This document shows, piece by piece, positions 17,104 to 25,621 of a stretch of 64,000 nt of DNA. The DNA is from Henriciella sp. GTDB taxonomy: Bacteria > Pseudomonadota > Alphaproteobacteria > Caulobacterales > Hyphomonadaceae. The DNA lies in NCBI GenBank assembly GCA_017642885.1, contig JAEPOM010000001.1, forward strand, positions 1 through 64,000, given 5' to 3'. Made by a program: the position numbers and the translations under genes. The notes beneath the pieces are model-generated. The model was given only the letters and a program-made list of their open reading frames with translations. It was not told the origin of the DNA and made no database searches. Numbering within the stretch: position 1 is the first letter of the stretch; every line of letters starts with the position of its first letter.

Positions 17104-17753
17104 ACCGGTGCAAAGCCGAAGGCTGCAGCAGCGGGTTCATCGGGAAAGACGCGACGTGCGATGAACAGACCAATAATTTGCGCATTTGGAAATCTCGCGC
17201 GCAGCGTATCTGACATGGCGCGAAAATGAGTGCCTGCCGTAATGACGTCATCTACAATCGCGATTGCGGTTGGCGGTGGGTCGCAGAGTGTTTCGTCGAT
17301 GGCATAGACCTCCATCAGCTCGTCGACGGTGACCCGATCATCATTCTCGTGCGAAGCGCGGGTGCTTTGCGTCTGGTAGACAAGGTCGCGGACGTCGACC
17401 TCATCGTCAATCCCTTCGCAAATCCGCCGCATGCGGTCGTCATATTCAGCATGGTCGCGCGCCTTTGAAGGCGGAATAGGTACAAATGTCAGACGTTCGA
17501 TCACGTCTTCCGGCAAGGCGAGCGTCAAATCATCAGAGCATCGACCTATATCGCGCGTCTTGTAAGCCCATTGCCGCGTTCCGCGTGTCAGCGGGCTTTT
17601 TTTAATATTGGCGATGAGTTGATTAGTTGCGCTGTAGCGAAAGCCCTGTCCGGTAGTATACTCGTACAAGAAATAACAGCTATCGTCTTCGGAAAGGTGA
17701 AAATGCAGCTCTCGAAGCGACTCATCGATTTTGGTTAGTCGCAGGTCAGCCAA
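17100..17753 (-). CDS. Phosphoribosyltransferase-like protein paired with DprA
   Basis: The protein has 217 residues. The C-terminal half contains the PRTase signature AIAIVDDVITAGTHFRAM (about residues 163-180), the loop that binds the ribose phosphate of PRPP. The N-terminal half is specific to this group and includes FVPIPPSKARDH, typical of ComF-like folds. It starts with TTG at 17753, overlapping the stop of the dprA-like gene by 8 bases, so the two products are made together. DprA-PRTase pairs have been proposed as anti-phage or conflict systems; I recall this and could not check it. The link to immunity here is inference. Confidence 0.75.
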   Translation of the reverse strand: MADLRLTKIDESLRELHFHLSEDDSCYFLYEYTTGQGFRYSATNQLIANIKKSPLTRGTRQWAYKTRDIGRCSDDLTLALPEDVIERLTFVPIPPSKARDHAEYDDRMRRICEGIDDEVDVRDLVYQTQSTRASHENDDRVTVDELMEVYAIDETLCDPPPTAIAIVDDVITAGTHFRAMSDTLRARFPNAQIIGLFIARRVFPDEPAAAAFGFAPV

Positions 17754-18636
17754 GAGCGCCCCAGATATCTTCGGGATCGCGTACGCGAATTGCGCCTTGA
17801 TCGGCGAAGCGTTCCGGCCATTTTAACCCCTGGTCGAAGCAAGCGTTCAAAATGAACAGTTTGCGGCCCTGATGAATTGCGGCGCGGGCCTGAGTGAGCG
17901 TTCCGGATGTTTCACTGGCTTCAACAATAATCGTTGCTTCAGTGAGGGCGCTCATCGTCACATTTCGTTCCGGAAAAAAGGTGCGATTTACACGATAGTC
18001 TTGGGCATCATAGCGTAGGGCGGGCACCTGACTGATCAGCAGAAAATCATTTGCGATGCGTTCCTGCAGCGCCTTGTTTTGTTTGGGGTAGACATGGTGC
18101 AATGGCGTCCCGATGACAGTGATCGTTTTTCCGCCTGCCTCAAGCGCCGCCATATGTGCGGCCGTGTCGATCCCTTGAGCCAGTCCTGAGACGACTGTGA
18201 TGTCTCGTTCTACGAGATGGCGCGCCAGGCGCGCTGCGCGCCTTTGGCCCTCTATGGAGGCCTTGCGGCTCCCGACAATGGCGACGGAGCGGGTTTCTGT
18301 CAGTTCCCATGTGCCGCGATAATAAAGCAGTTCGATGGGGTGGCGCGCCTCGCGTAGACGTTTGGGATAATCGCCTGCCTTATTCACCCGCACACCGAAG
18401 CGAGAAATGCCTGCGTCCTTGAACTTTTTGAGCACTTTACTCGCGGCCGCATCTGCAGTCTTGGGGTCTACGAAATCTGACGGCAGCGCAAGCGGATCAG
18501 CTCGAAATCTGTCGGCAAGTGATTTGAAGCTTGCACCTTTTTCGAGCCAGAGCGCTTCATAAGCGCCAAGTTCCCGAAACGGGGAAACGGCCTGCAAAGC
18601 AGGTTCGAGATCTCTTGGTTTGAGTGCCAGGGACAA
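17746..18636 (-). CDS. DprA/Smf-family DNA-binding protein
   Basis: The protein has 296 residues. An N-terminal helical part is followed by a Rossmann-like DprA domain from about residue 105. Visible motifs are RSVAIVGSRKAS, VVSGLAQGIDTAAH and TVIGTPLHHVYPKQN, which are the GxR and GID elements of DprA/Smf. Normal DprA loads RecA on single-stranded DNA during transformation. This copy ends without the usual DML1-like C-terminal domain and is coupled to a PRTase gene, so it is probably not the housekeeping DprA. The start is TTG at 18636, supported by a strong GGGAGG ribosome site. Confidence 0.8.
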   Translation of the reverse strand: MSLALKPRDLEPALQAVSPFRELGAYEALWLEKGASFKSLADRFRADPLALPSDFVDPKTADAAASKVLKKFKDAGISRFGVRVNKAGDYPKRLREARHPIELLYYRGTWELTETRSVAIVGSRKASIEGQRRAARLARHLVERDITVVSGLAQGIDTAAHMAALEAGGKTITVIGTPLHHVYPKQNKALQERIANDFLLISQVPALRYDAQDYRVNRTFFPERNVTMSALTEATIIVEASETSGTLTQARAAIHQGRKLFILNACFDQGLKWPERFADQGAIRVRDPEDIWGALG

Positions 18637-19050
18637 GACGCAACCTCCCCTCGTTAGCGAGCTTTCTCACGTCCGTTCTTGACGCATATTCGCCGTTCGA
18701 CAAGTGAAAGCAGGACAATGCGGAAAACATGCCGCATCGTTTTTTGTGAATCTTTATTATATGTTCATGTATTGTTCTTTTCGATTGCCTTGTCAATGCC
18801 GTCCATTCTTCTCGCGTTTTCGACTACGTACAGATCACCCCAAAATCCAGTTTGTTGCTTGCGCGATCGGGTCGTCGAGATCGACTTGAACGCCCGACGC
18901 GCCTCAGATTGGGGGTGGATGGGCGATACGGGTTTACTCATACATGTTTCTTAAAGATGCGTCGGCTGCAAATTCCAGCGCAGCTTATTGCGCGAAAAGA
19001 TCAAGATCGACCGATGGTCTTGGTTGATTGGCGACGGCGTGTGTCCCGCC
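18637..19050. other. Intergenic stretch upstream of the DprA-PRTase pair
   Basis: About 410 bases with no supported gene. On the minus strand the AT-rich part at 18740-18790 contains a TATAAT-like box at 18757-18762, which could be the dprA promoter with a leader of about 120 bases. A TTGACA further upstream is too distant to pair with it. Nothing else is recognised. Confidence 0.35.
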
Positions 19051-19725
19051 TTACGTTTCTAGCTTGGTCGCTGTGTAAAGCGAGATAGATCCCGTGGGGG
19101 TCAGCGTGACACTGCGTTCTTCGGCATTTGAGAAACCAGCATCCAACATGAAGTCCGGCAATCGGCCATCCTTATTGGCTCGCGTGTCGTCGAAGCCATC
19201 TGTCAGACGAACGAGATTGAAGGCGAGTTTCATAAAAACGGAACGCTGCCGACCATAATCCGCGATCAATAGCATGCCGCCAGGTTTCAGCAGGCGAAAA
19301 GCGTTCGCGAGAATACTCTTTTTTGCTGGGATCGGGCATTGGTGAAGAACAAGACTGGTCAATACCTTATCCACCGTTCCAGGCGCGAGCGTAAGATCGA
19401 CCTCAGCATCTCCCATCGCTGTTATGAACTCTAAATCGGTTCCGGCCTTTGCCGCTTTCGTTTCAGCGATGAGCCGAATGTCCGGATCCGGATCAAGGGC
19501 GACCATGCGGACACCTGGGCGCTTGGTTTTGATCAGGATCGCCATGCTCGCTGTCCCGGCGCCGATATCGACAATGGTTTCCCCATTTTCGGGTGCGAGC
19601 GCCGCCAATAGCTTTGCGCGCCATTGTTTCTCGCGGGTCAACAGCGCGATGACATGGTCATAAAGGCCGATCGAACCGCGAGGGCCGAGAGCGGGGGTGA
19701 AATCAGGGGTCGGGGGCTTTGTCAT
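19051..19725 (-). CDS. SAM-dependent class I methyltransferase
   Basis: The protein has 224 residues. The seven-strand methyltransferase fold is visible: motif I VDIGAGTASMAI (residues 54-65), acidic residue at the end of strand two (VALDPDP), then TVDKVLTSLVLHQC and the post-motif LLKPGGMLLIADYG. It is closest in style to UbiE/COQ5-like and related small-molecule methyltransferases. The substrate is unknown. It is transcribed away from the thioesterase and Rieske oxygenase genes, so it may or may not belong to the same pathway. Confidence 0.85.
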   Translation of the reverse strand: MTKPPTPDFTPALGPRGSIGLYDHVIALLTREKQWRAKLLAALAPENGETIVDIGAGTASMAILIKTKRPGVRMVALDPDPDIRLIAETKAAKAGTDLEFITAMGDAEVDLTLAPGTVDKVLTSLVLHQCPIPAKKSILANAFRLLKPGGMLLIADYGRQRSVFMKLAFNLVRLTDGFDDTRANKDGRLPDFMLDAGFSNAEERSVTLTPTGSISLYTATKLET

Positions 19726-19900
19726 AGGACCGTTTTATCGCAGCGAACGCGTTGCAGTCTTGAACGTTTGAACGCTTTCAGGCGCGTTCTCACTAAAGTA
19801 TCGAGTGTAATGATTGCGGGGGAGCCCCGTTTAAGCCGTATCACCAACTAGAAGGTTTGCATCTCAATCGCGGCAGCCTTCACCCAAACTATATTGAAGG

Positions 19901-20071
19901 ATGCCGCGCGTGACGCACTCGAACTCCTCGACCCTGGCAAGCCCTTTTGCGCGCCAGATCGGTGCCAGAGCAGCAATAGGAGGGCAAATAGATATCGAAG
20001 CGATCGTTGCCGGCGCAGCTCGCGCGATTGTCAGCAGGTCAATCCATGGCATCAGCGAAGTGTCAGAGTGA
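19901..20071 (+). CDS. Possible 56-residue coupled ORF before the thioesterase
   Basis: The frame MPRVTHSNSS...ISEVSE ends in TGA that overlaps the ATG of the thioesterase gene (TGATG), a common sign of translational coupling. The sequence is Ala/Ile-rich, with no signal peptide and no family I recognise. The ribosome site is poor. It could be a remnant. Confidence 0.3.
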   Translation: MPRVTHSNSSTLASPFARQIGARAAIGGQIDIEAIVAGAARAIVSRSIHGISEVSE

Positions 20072-20592
20072 TGCGTTCGGATGTCGTTACAAAATCTGTT
20101 CGCGGTGCGCTGCCAAAGCTTCTGCTTCCGGAGGCGTTCGCGATAGAAGTGACCGCCTCGGATGCTGATATTGACGCCTTCAATCACGTCAATAATGCGG
20201 TGTACCTGAAATGGATGAATGACTGCGCGTCGGCGCACTCGGCTGCGGTAGGGCTGCCGGCGGAGGCGTGTGTCACGCTCGACCGCGGCATGGCGGTTCG
20301 GGAAACAAAATTGCTCTATCAGCATCCCGCGCGCCTCGGCGATGAAATCATTATTGCCAACTGGGTGACACAAAACGATGGACGATTAAGAGCCAGCCGC
20401 GCGTTTCAGATCCTGCGGCGTTCTGATGACACGACGCTTTTTCTGGGCGCATCCAATTATGCCTGCATCGCGCTCTCTACCGGCAGACCGGTTCGAATGC
20501 CAGATATTTTCCGCGACAAATATCGGGTTGATCAACATGTAGAACGCCAGCTCTCAGCGGATGCTGATCTGCGCTCTAGACTCGTATTTTAG
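20071..20592 (+). CDS. Acyl-CoA thioesterase (hot-dog fold, 4HBT-like)
   Basis: This 173-residue protein has the hot-dog signature: TASDADIDAFNHVNNAVYLKWMNDC, with the Asp/Asn-His-Val-Asn motif of 4-hydroxybenzoyl-CoA thioesterase relatives, then RETKLLYQHPARLGDEIIIANWV. It hydrolyses an acyl-CoA or acyl-ACP thioester of unknown chain. I chose ATG 20071 because the conserved fold begins just after it. An in-frame extension to 19894 is unrelated to the family. The Rieske oxygenase gene starts 12 bases downstream, so the two likely form an operon. Confidence 0.8.
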   Translation: MRSDVVTKSVRGALPKLLLPEAFAIEVTASDADIDAFNHVNNAVYLKWMNDCASAHSAAVGLPAEACVTLDRGMAVRETKLLYQHPARLGDEIIIANWVTQNDGRLRASRAFQILRRSDDTTLFLGASNYACIALSTGRPVRMPDIFRDKYRVDQHVERQLSADADLRSRLVF

Positions 20593-20604
20593 GAACACTA
20601 TCGA

Positions 20605-21495
20605 TTGTCCGAACACCTATTCAGAAGGCCCGATGCCATGCTCGCAGAAACCGAAAAAGATCTATGTGCGTCTCGCCCGAACAGCGTGAGCTATGACCGT
20701 GTCGCGGACCTCCACTTTCTCGGAAACTATGTGCGCCGTCTGCCGGTGAATATGACCCGAATGATGGAGAATGCGCATGATTGGGAGCATCTTCCTTATG
20801 TTCACGCCTCGTCATTCGCGTCGATCGATCTGATCAGCAAGGGCCCCTGCGGGTGGCGCGCAAAGATCGGACTTCCTGGCGGCGGTGATTGTCAGCTTTT
20901 GGACCTCATCATTGATGAGACCAGGCACTATTGGGTATCCACGGTGTTTTCCGGAATGGGAACAGGGACCGAAATCCATACGCAGGCGACAGAACTCTCT
21001 GGCGATGAGATAGAAGTCGATGTCCGGTTCTATCTACCCGAAGCGCCTGCGGACAAATCTGTTGCCGACTTCGTTCTGAAGTATCTGACAGATCAGTATC
21101 GCGTTTTGTACGATGAAGACCTTGGCTTAATGTCAGGGCGACAATCTGCGTTGGATGATCGGATAGCGCGGCGCGATGAACCGCCAGGTCTAGCGTCGGT
21201 TTTGGTGGGGGATGTATCTGAGCTGGACCCGCTCGGAACTCATTTGGTTGAGACGCAAGCCGGTCGTTTCTGTGTGCGGCGATGGCGCGATGAGTGGATC
21301 GTTCATAGCGCCGTCTGTCCTCACATGCTCGGCCCCCTAAATGAGGCCAAACTTGATGAACGCGGCAACATCACCTGCCCATGGCACGGTTACAGGTTTG
21401 ATGTTGCCACGGGTCAAAACATCGACGCAAAGTGCAATGACCTAATGCAAGCGCCGCGACTGATAGAACGAGACGGTAAGCTCTATTTGGACTGA
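20605..21495 (+). CDS. Rieske oxygenase-like protein with reversed domain order
   Basis: The protein has 296 residues. The N-terminal 200 residues resemble the catalytic (START-like) domain of ring-hydroxylating oxygenases, with ENAHDWEHLPYVHASSF giving the His-x4-His iron motif near residues 58-63. The C-terminal 90 residues form a Rieske domain with CPH at about 249-251 and CPWH at about 269-272. Canonical Rieske oxygenases have the opposite order. It is likely a monooxygenase or demethylase on an unknown small molecule. The start is TTG at 20605 (AGGAACAC upstream); an ATG 33 bases later is an alternative. Confidence 0.75.
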   Translation: MSEHLFRRPDAMLAETEKDLCASRPNSVSYDRVADLHFLGNYVRRLPVNMTRMMENAHDWEHLPYVHASSFASIDLISKGPCGWRAKIGLPGGGDCQLLDLIIDETRHYWVSTVFSGMGTGTEIHTQATELSGDEIEVDVRFYLPEAPADKSVADFVLKYLTDQYRVLYDEDLGLMSGRQSALDDRIARRDEPPGLASVLVGDVSELDPLGTHLVETQAGRFCVRRWRDEWIVHSAVCPHMLGPLNEAKLDERGNITCPWHGYRFDVATGQNIDAKCNDLMQAPRLIERDGKLYLD

Positions 21496-21678
21496 AGGTC
21501 ATTCTGAAATCGAAATCTTGAGCGATCTTAAAATGGCTCGCCGGCAGCGTCTTTTCTTACTCATCCGGAGCGCTGCGGCGTTTGCTGCGATTATCCGGAC
21601 GGGCCGGAAGTCCGTTTGTCACCTTGGGCGTATCCAAATAAGAGCACCAGCGGCCTAGCGGGGTCTGATGAACCAGTT

Positions 21679-23103
21679 TTACCCAGCGCAGCAGGACAGC
21701 TTGGTTACATCCTTGTCGAACCCTTGCGCGGCAAGTTTCAAGCCCTCAACCGTGGTGAGATAAGGGAAGATGGTCTCACCAAGGTCCTTGGCTGTCATAT
21801 TGAACTTCAGCGCAAGCACGATTGTTTGAATTGAGTCAGCTCCTTCCGGCGCGAGAATCTGTGCCCCGAGCAGACGATCTGTATCTGCATCCGCGACGAG
21901 TTTGATGAGCCCTCGAGTATCGCGCGCGGCAAGCGCGCGCGGGACCTGATCGAGCGGCGCGATTGACGTTTTTACGTTGAATCCTGCGGCCTGCGCCTGT
22001 GCTTCACTCAAACCAACACCGGCAATTTGAGGGTCGGTGAAGACCACCCAAGGCATCGCAGTGTTATCATAGCTCTGCGAGTTACTGTTCAGGGCGTTCT
22101 TTGCGGCAAGTTTCGCACCATAGGCCGCCATGTAAACGAAGAGGTCACGACCCGTTACATCACCGGCTGCATAGACACCAGTGCGGCTGGTGCGCATACG
22201 CTCGTCGACGAATATGCCACCATTTGGAAGCACATCGATACCAGCTTCTTTCAAGCCGAGCATCTCACTGTTTGGTTTTCGACCTGTCGTCAAAAGAAGC
22301 TGTTCTGCTTCCAATGCCTCCTCTCCTTGATCGGTCGAGATGCTGAGACAGACACCGAGTTCAGACTTGGCGGCAGAACTATAGGAGAGGTTGCGTTTAA
22401 CCGTAATCCCTTCTGCCTTAAGGTGTTCGGTAAGCGCATCAGATATTTCCGGCTCGGCGTCTGGCAGAAGCTTACTTCGGGTCGCAAGGGTAACGTGCGT
22501 ACCTGAACGCGCGAACATTTGAGCGAGTTCGCAGCCGATATAGCCACCTCCAACCACAATGAGGGATTGGGGTAGCTCACTAAGCTCTAATGCTGATGTG
22601 CTTGTTAAATAAGGGGTTTCATGAAGACCCGGAATTTCAGGAATGGCCGGCGCGGACCCCGTCGCGATGATGATGCGCTCCGCAGCTACGATCTGATCGC
22701 CGATTTGGACCCCGCCATCGATCAGTCGGGCGGCTCCTTCAAGGTAGTCTATCTCCTTGTACTCACTTAGCAGATCCACATACTTTTTTTGGCGCAGGTC
22801 CGTTACCAAAGCATCCTTGTCGCCGATGAGGGCGGCCCAGTCTTTAATCGATGCGCTTCCGATAATACCGCTGAAACGATCTGCCGTGCGGGCAGCATAT
22901 AAGGCTTCGGCTGCGCGGATCATCGTCTTTGAAGGGACACAGCCCACATTCACGCAGGTGCCACCAATCGTTCCATGCCCGATAAGGGCTACGCGCGCGC
23001 CTTGTTCGGCGGCTGTGATCGCAGCGGAAAATCCTGCAGAACCAGCGCCAATGACGATTAGCTCGTAACGGTCGTGAGTGGCTTTGGTAAACGGGGCTGC
23101 CAT
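21679..23103 (-). CDS. merA: Mercuric reductase
   Basis: This 474-residue flavoprotein reduces Hg(II) to volatile Hg(0) with NADPH in the cytoplasm. Present are the FAD-binding GAGSAGFSAA, the redox-active GTCVNVGCVPSK, the NAD(P) site VVGGGYIGCELA, AAGDVTGRDLFVY, and the C-terminal vicinal Cys pair (KLSCCAG) that receives Hg(II). The C-terminal pair separates it from lipoamide dehydrogenase. The N-terminal MerP-like domain found in many MerA is absent, as in several short forms. It is the last gene of merTPA on the minus strand. Confidence 0.95.
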   Translation of the reverse strand: MAAPFTKATHDRYELIVIGAGSAGFSAAITAAEQGARVALIGHGTIGGTCVNVGCVPSKTMIRAAEALYAARTADRFSGIIGSASIKDWAALIGDKDALVTDLRQKKYVDLLSEYKEIDYLEGAARLIDGGVQIGDQIVAAERIIIATGSAPAIPEIPGLHETPYLTSTSALELSELPQSLIVVGGGYIGCELAQMFARSGTHVTLATRSKLLPDAEPEISDALTEHLKAEGITVKRNLSYSSAAKSELGVCLSISTDQGEEALEAEQLLLTTGRKPNSEMLGLKEAGIDVLPNGGIFVDERMRTSRTGVYAAGDVTGRDLFVYMAAYGAKLAAKNALNSNSQSYDNTAMPWVVFTDPQIAGVGLSEAQAQAAGFNVKTSIAPLDQVPRALAARDTRGLIKLVADADTDRLLGAQILAPEGADSIQTIVLALKFNMTAKDLGETIFPYLTTVEGLKLAAQGFDKDVTKLSCCAG

Positions 23104-23233
23104 GTCGTATTTCTTTCAGTTGATTGGTTTTAGCGAGTAGATAGTGTTGAGAGGAGGGCGACAGGGGCCGCCTCCAACGGCAAGAGGCCGCGTATCGCGC
23201 CGTAACTCTTATCGCCGAGCCAGAGTCTACGGT

Positions 23234-23566
23234 TTAGCTGTCTAGAAGAGCGGCCGGGTATCCGACACTCGTTGATGCTGCGCCAATTTCAGATGCGTTC
23301 GTTTCGTCCGGGTCAAAGACCACGGTTGCAATCTTTGTTGCATAATCAATCTCAACCGATTCCACACCCTCGACCCGTCGCATCGCTTTGCTCACCGCGA
23401 TCGGACAAGTTGCGCATGTCATGTTCTCGACTGAGAATGTCGCGCTCGTTAGTGTGGCTTCTTCTGCGATGTGCACGGTCGCCTCGTCTGACGATTGCGC
23501 CACGACAGTGAGACCGCCCAGAACAATAGCTCCAAAAGCCGCTGCGATAATCAGTTTCCTGTTCAT
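23234..23566 (-). CDS. merP: Periplasmic mercury-binding protein
   Basis: The protein has 110 residues. A signal peptide (1-23) is followed by an acidic linker and one heavy-metal-associated domain with the metal site MTCATC (residues 49-54). It passes Hg(II) to MerT. It is somewhat longer than classical MerP (91) because of the linker. It lies 14 bases after merT in the mer operon. Confidence 0.93.
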   Translation of the reverse strand: MNRKLIIAAAFGAIVLGGLTVVAQSSDEATVHIAEEATLTSATFSVENMTCATCPIAVSKAMRRVEGVESVEIDYATKIATVVFDPDETNASEIGAASTSVGYPAALLDS

Positions 23567-23580
23567 AAGGTACTCCTTGG

Positions 23581-23958
23581 TCAGTAAAATAGCGGGGCCC
23601 AGAAATCAATCGTGGCCGCGAGCAGAACCAGGATCGTCGATGTCCAGAGCGCGGTTTTGGTGAAGCGGCCAGATTCAGCCTTTGCGCAAACCGAACCATC
23701 TTCGCACGCGGCTGGTTTTGCAAAGTACACACGCCAGAATCCGACTGCGATGAAAGCGCCCGCAACTGCCATAAATGCAGGTTTGTAGGCTTCCAATGCA
23801 GTCAGGCTTCCAATCCACGCACCCGAAACGCCAATGCTGATCAGCATCAAAGGCAAAATACAGCATGAAGAGGCCAGAAGCGCGCCAAATACGCCGCCGA
23901 CCGCCAGCCAGGGCTTTTCGTTGCCGGCCTTTTTATTCTGAGAAGCGATTTCGGACAT
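23581..23958 (-). CDS. merT: Mercuric transport membrane protein
   Basis: This 125-residue inner-membrane protein has three hydrophobic helices. The first holds the Cys pair SSCCILP that takes Hg(II) from MerP, and a cytoplasmic loop has the second pair (ACEDGSVC). It is the first gene of the operon, behind the MerR-controlled promoter at 23997-24027. Confidence 0.93.
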   Translation of the reverse strand: MSEIASQNKKAGNEKPWLAVGGVFGALLASSCCILPLMLISIGVSGAWIGSLTALEAYKPAFMAVAGAFIAVGFWRVYFAKPAACEDGSVCAKAESGRFTKTALWTSTILVLLAATIDFWAPLFY

Positions 23959-23996
23959 GAGGTGATGGAACTCGATTGGTGATTAGCGTAAATGAT

Positions 23997-24027
23997 TGTA
24001 TAAGGTCTGTAGTAACTACAGGCTCAA
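23997..24027 (-). promoter_or_regulatory. mer operator-promoter
   Basis: On the minus strand there is a -35 TTGAGC (24022-24027), a 19-base spacer, and a -10 TATACA (23997-24002). The spacer contains the dyad CTGTAGTAACTACAG (24007-24021). This is the classical overwound MerR-dependent promoter of merTPA; merR is read divergently from 24042. Confidence 0.85.
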
Positions 24028-24041
24028 GAGGAATTTTCAGT

Positions 24042-24458
24042 ATGACGTTCACGGTTTCGCGAGATCACATAAAGCGGGGTGAACTTGCTCGCCGTTCCGC
24101 CTGCAATTTGGAAACAATCCGCTATTATGAAAGCATTCGCTTGATGCCGCCGCCCGCACGTACGAAAAGCGGACACAGGCTTTATTCTCCCGAGAATCAG
24201 CAGCGATTGAGGTTTATCCTGCGCGCCCGCGAACTCGGCTTTTCGATTGCCGAGATCCGCAGTCTTCTTTCTTTGGTAGACAGCGGCAGCTACACATGTG
24301 GAGAAATTCACGGGGTCACACAGGATCACCTGCACTCTGTTTCCAAAAAAATTACTGATTTGAAAAAGCTGCAACGCACGCTGAGGACAATATCGAACGA
24401 TTGTGCTGCAGGTGATGAGCCAGACTGCCCAATTGTCGAGACTTTGATTGGTGATTAG
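24042..24458 (+). CDS. merR: Mercury-responsive regulator MerR
   Basis: This 138-residue protein has the winged helix at the N-terminus (GELARRSACNLETIRYYESI). The three Hg(II)-binding cysteines of MerR are present: YTCGEIH after the dimerisation helix start, then NDCAAGDEPDCPI. It represses merTPA without mercury and activates it with mercury. The start at 24042 fits known MerR length; the longer frame to 23976 would run through the operator. Confidence 0.93.
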   Translation: MTFTVSRDHIKRGELARRSACNLETIRYYESIRLMPPPARTKSGHRLYSPENQQRLRFILRARELGFSIAEIRSLLSLVDSGSYTCGEIHGVTQDHLHSVSKKITDLKKLQRTLRTISNDCAAGDEPDCPIVETLIGD

Positions 24459-24518
24459 CAGAGTTGTCGTCGCACCCGGCGTTGGGTTCGAATACCCGGG
24501 CTCTTGTGATTTTGAGTT

Positions 24519-24797
24519 TCACGCGCGCTGAAAATGACCGAGGATCATCCAGGCGCCGATCGCGACAAATCCCAAGCCCGCAATCATTTTCAATGGCAGC
24601 ATGCTTAGCCAGCGCTCTGCGGCGGCTCCTACCATGACGGCGATCGCCGTAGAAGCGGTCAATGCGGCAGCGGCGGCGAAGAACACAAACCATTTGTTCC
24701 GATCGCCGTCCGATGCAAATAGCAACGTCGCCAGCTGGGTCTTGTCTCCCAGCTCAGCCAAGAAAACGGTTACAAACACTGTGAAGAAGGCTGTCAT
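24519..24797 (-). CDS. GDT1/TMEM165 (UPF0016) family small membrane protein
   Basis: This 92-residue protein has three helices, the first carrying the family motif ELGDKTQ (residues 15-21). In bacteria this family exports Mn(II) or related cations (MneA/MntX-like). Half-size members form homo- or heterodimers; only one half is seen here. It converges on merR's 3' end and may be a gene acquired with the metal block. Confidence 0.85.
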   Translation of the reverse strand: MTAFFTVFVTVFLAELGDKTQLATLLFASDGDRNKWFVFFAAAAALTASTAIAVMVGAAAERWLSMLPLKMIAGLGFVAIGAWMILGHFQRA

Positions 24798-24897
24798 TTT
24801 ACGCTTGTTCCCTAATGGCGTGATTGATCGCGTTAGCTAGGGTGACGGGCATTTGCAGCGATTTCTGCTTTTGCCGGAAGGGCGCAGCGACACACGA

Positions 24898-25362
24898 TCA
24901 TTCCTCAGTTTTGCCTTCAATGAGCTGCAGCACGCCCAGATCATTCTCCAGGGGCCGGCCGGCCTGCGCCCAGGTCTCAAACCCTTCATGAGCGACAACG
25001 CTTTGGTATCCTTGCGCATCGAGCGCTTTTTTGACGAGCGCTGCTCGACTTCCGGTCTTGCAGTAAACAATGATTTCGGTTTCCGCATCGCGTACTTTTT
25101 CGGCGACTTCAAATTCGACTCGGCCGCGTGGGATCCAGATCGCATCCGGAATATGCCCAAGTTCGTATTCGTCTTCGGTTCGCACATCGATCAATACTAG
25201 GTCAGGATTTTTGGTCTTCCGTTCCTGAACGTACGTGTTCCCAACAAATTCGATCCCATCTTTCGCCGCTTCGACAACTGCGTCGCGGGTCATGGGTTCA
25301 TCCGCATATGCGGCTCCTCCGAAAATCACGAGCGCGCAATAGATTAGTGAACTCCGCATCAT
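24898..25362 (-). CDS. Periplasmic rhodanese-like sulfurtransferase
   Basis: The protein has 154 residues. A signal peptide (1-21) precedes a rhodanese domain with LIDVRTEDEYELGHIPDA and the active-site loop YCKTGSRA, whose Cys carries persulfide. The start at 25362 has GGAG six bases upstream. A paralogue with the same layout lies at 59772-60227, also with a GGAGATAC ribosome site. Both are close to metal genes, so a role in handling thiophilic metals or thiol stress is likely but not shown. Confidence 0.85.
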   Translation of the reverse strand: MMRSSLIYCALVIFGGAAYADEPMTRDAVVEAAKDGIEFVGNTYVQERKTKNPDLVLIDVRTEDEYELGHIPDAIWIPRGRVEFEVAEKVRDAETEIIVYCKTGSRAALVKKALDAQGYQSVVAHEGFETWAQAGRPLENDLGVLQLIEGKTEE

Positions 25363-25621
25363 TGGTATCTCCACAATATGTTTTTCATCTGCCCAACTCA
25401 CCCCGGCGCTCAAAGCGCCTGTTTGAGATATATCTCGGCATTAAGCTACTACGCGAAACGCAATCAGACCCCTTTAAATCGTCTTCAAAAGCGTTCCAGT
25501 GCCGGCTCTATTCTCCTATGTCGGCCTTCAATACAACAATTGCTCTTGTCACAAAACTGATTGGGCGAGTGACCCATCTCAAAAGTTTTTCGCTGCGCCT
25601 CAGAGCGACTCTTTCGATCCA

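Noticed and set aside
21679-23103. Dihydrolipoamide dehydrogenase as identity of the flavoprotein
   Set aside because: The C-terminal Cys-Cys pair and the adjacent merP, merT and merR show it is mercuric reductase.
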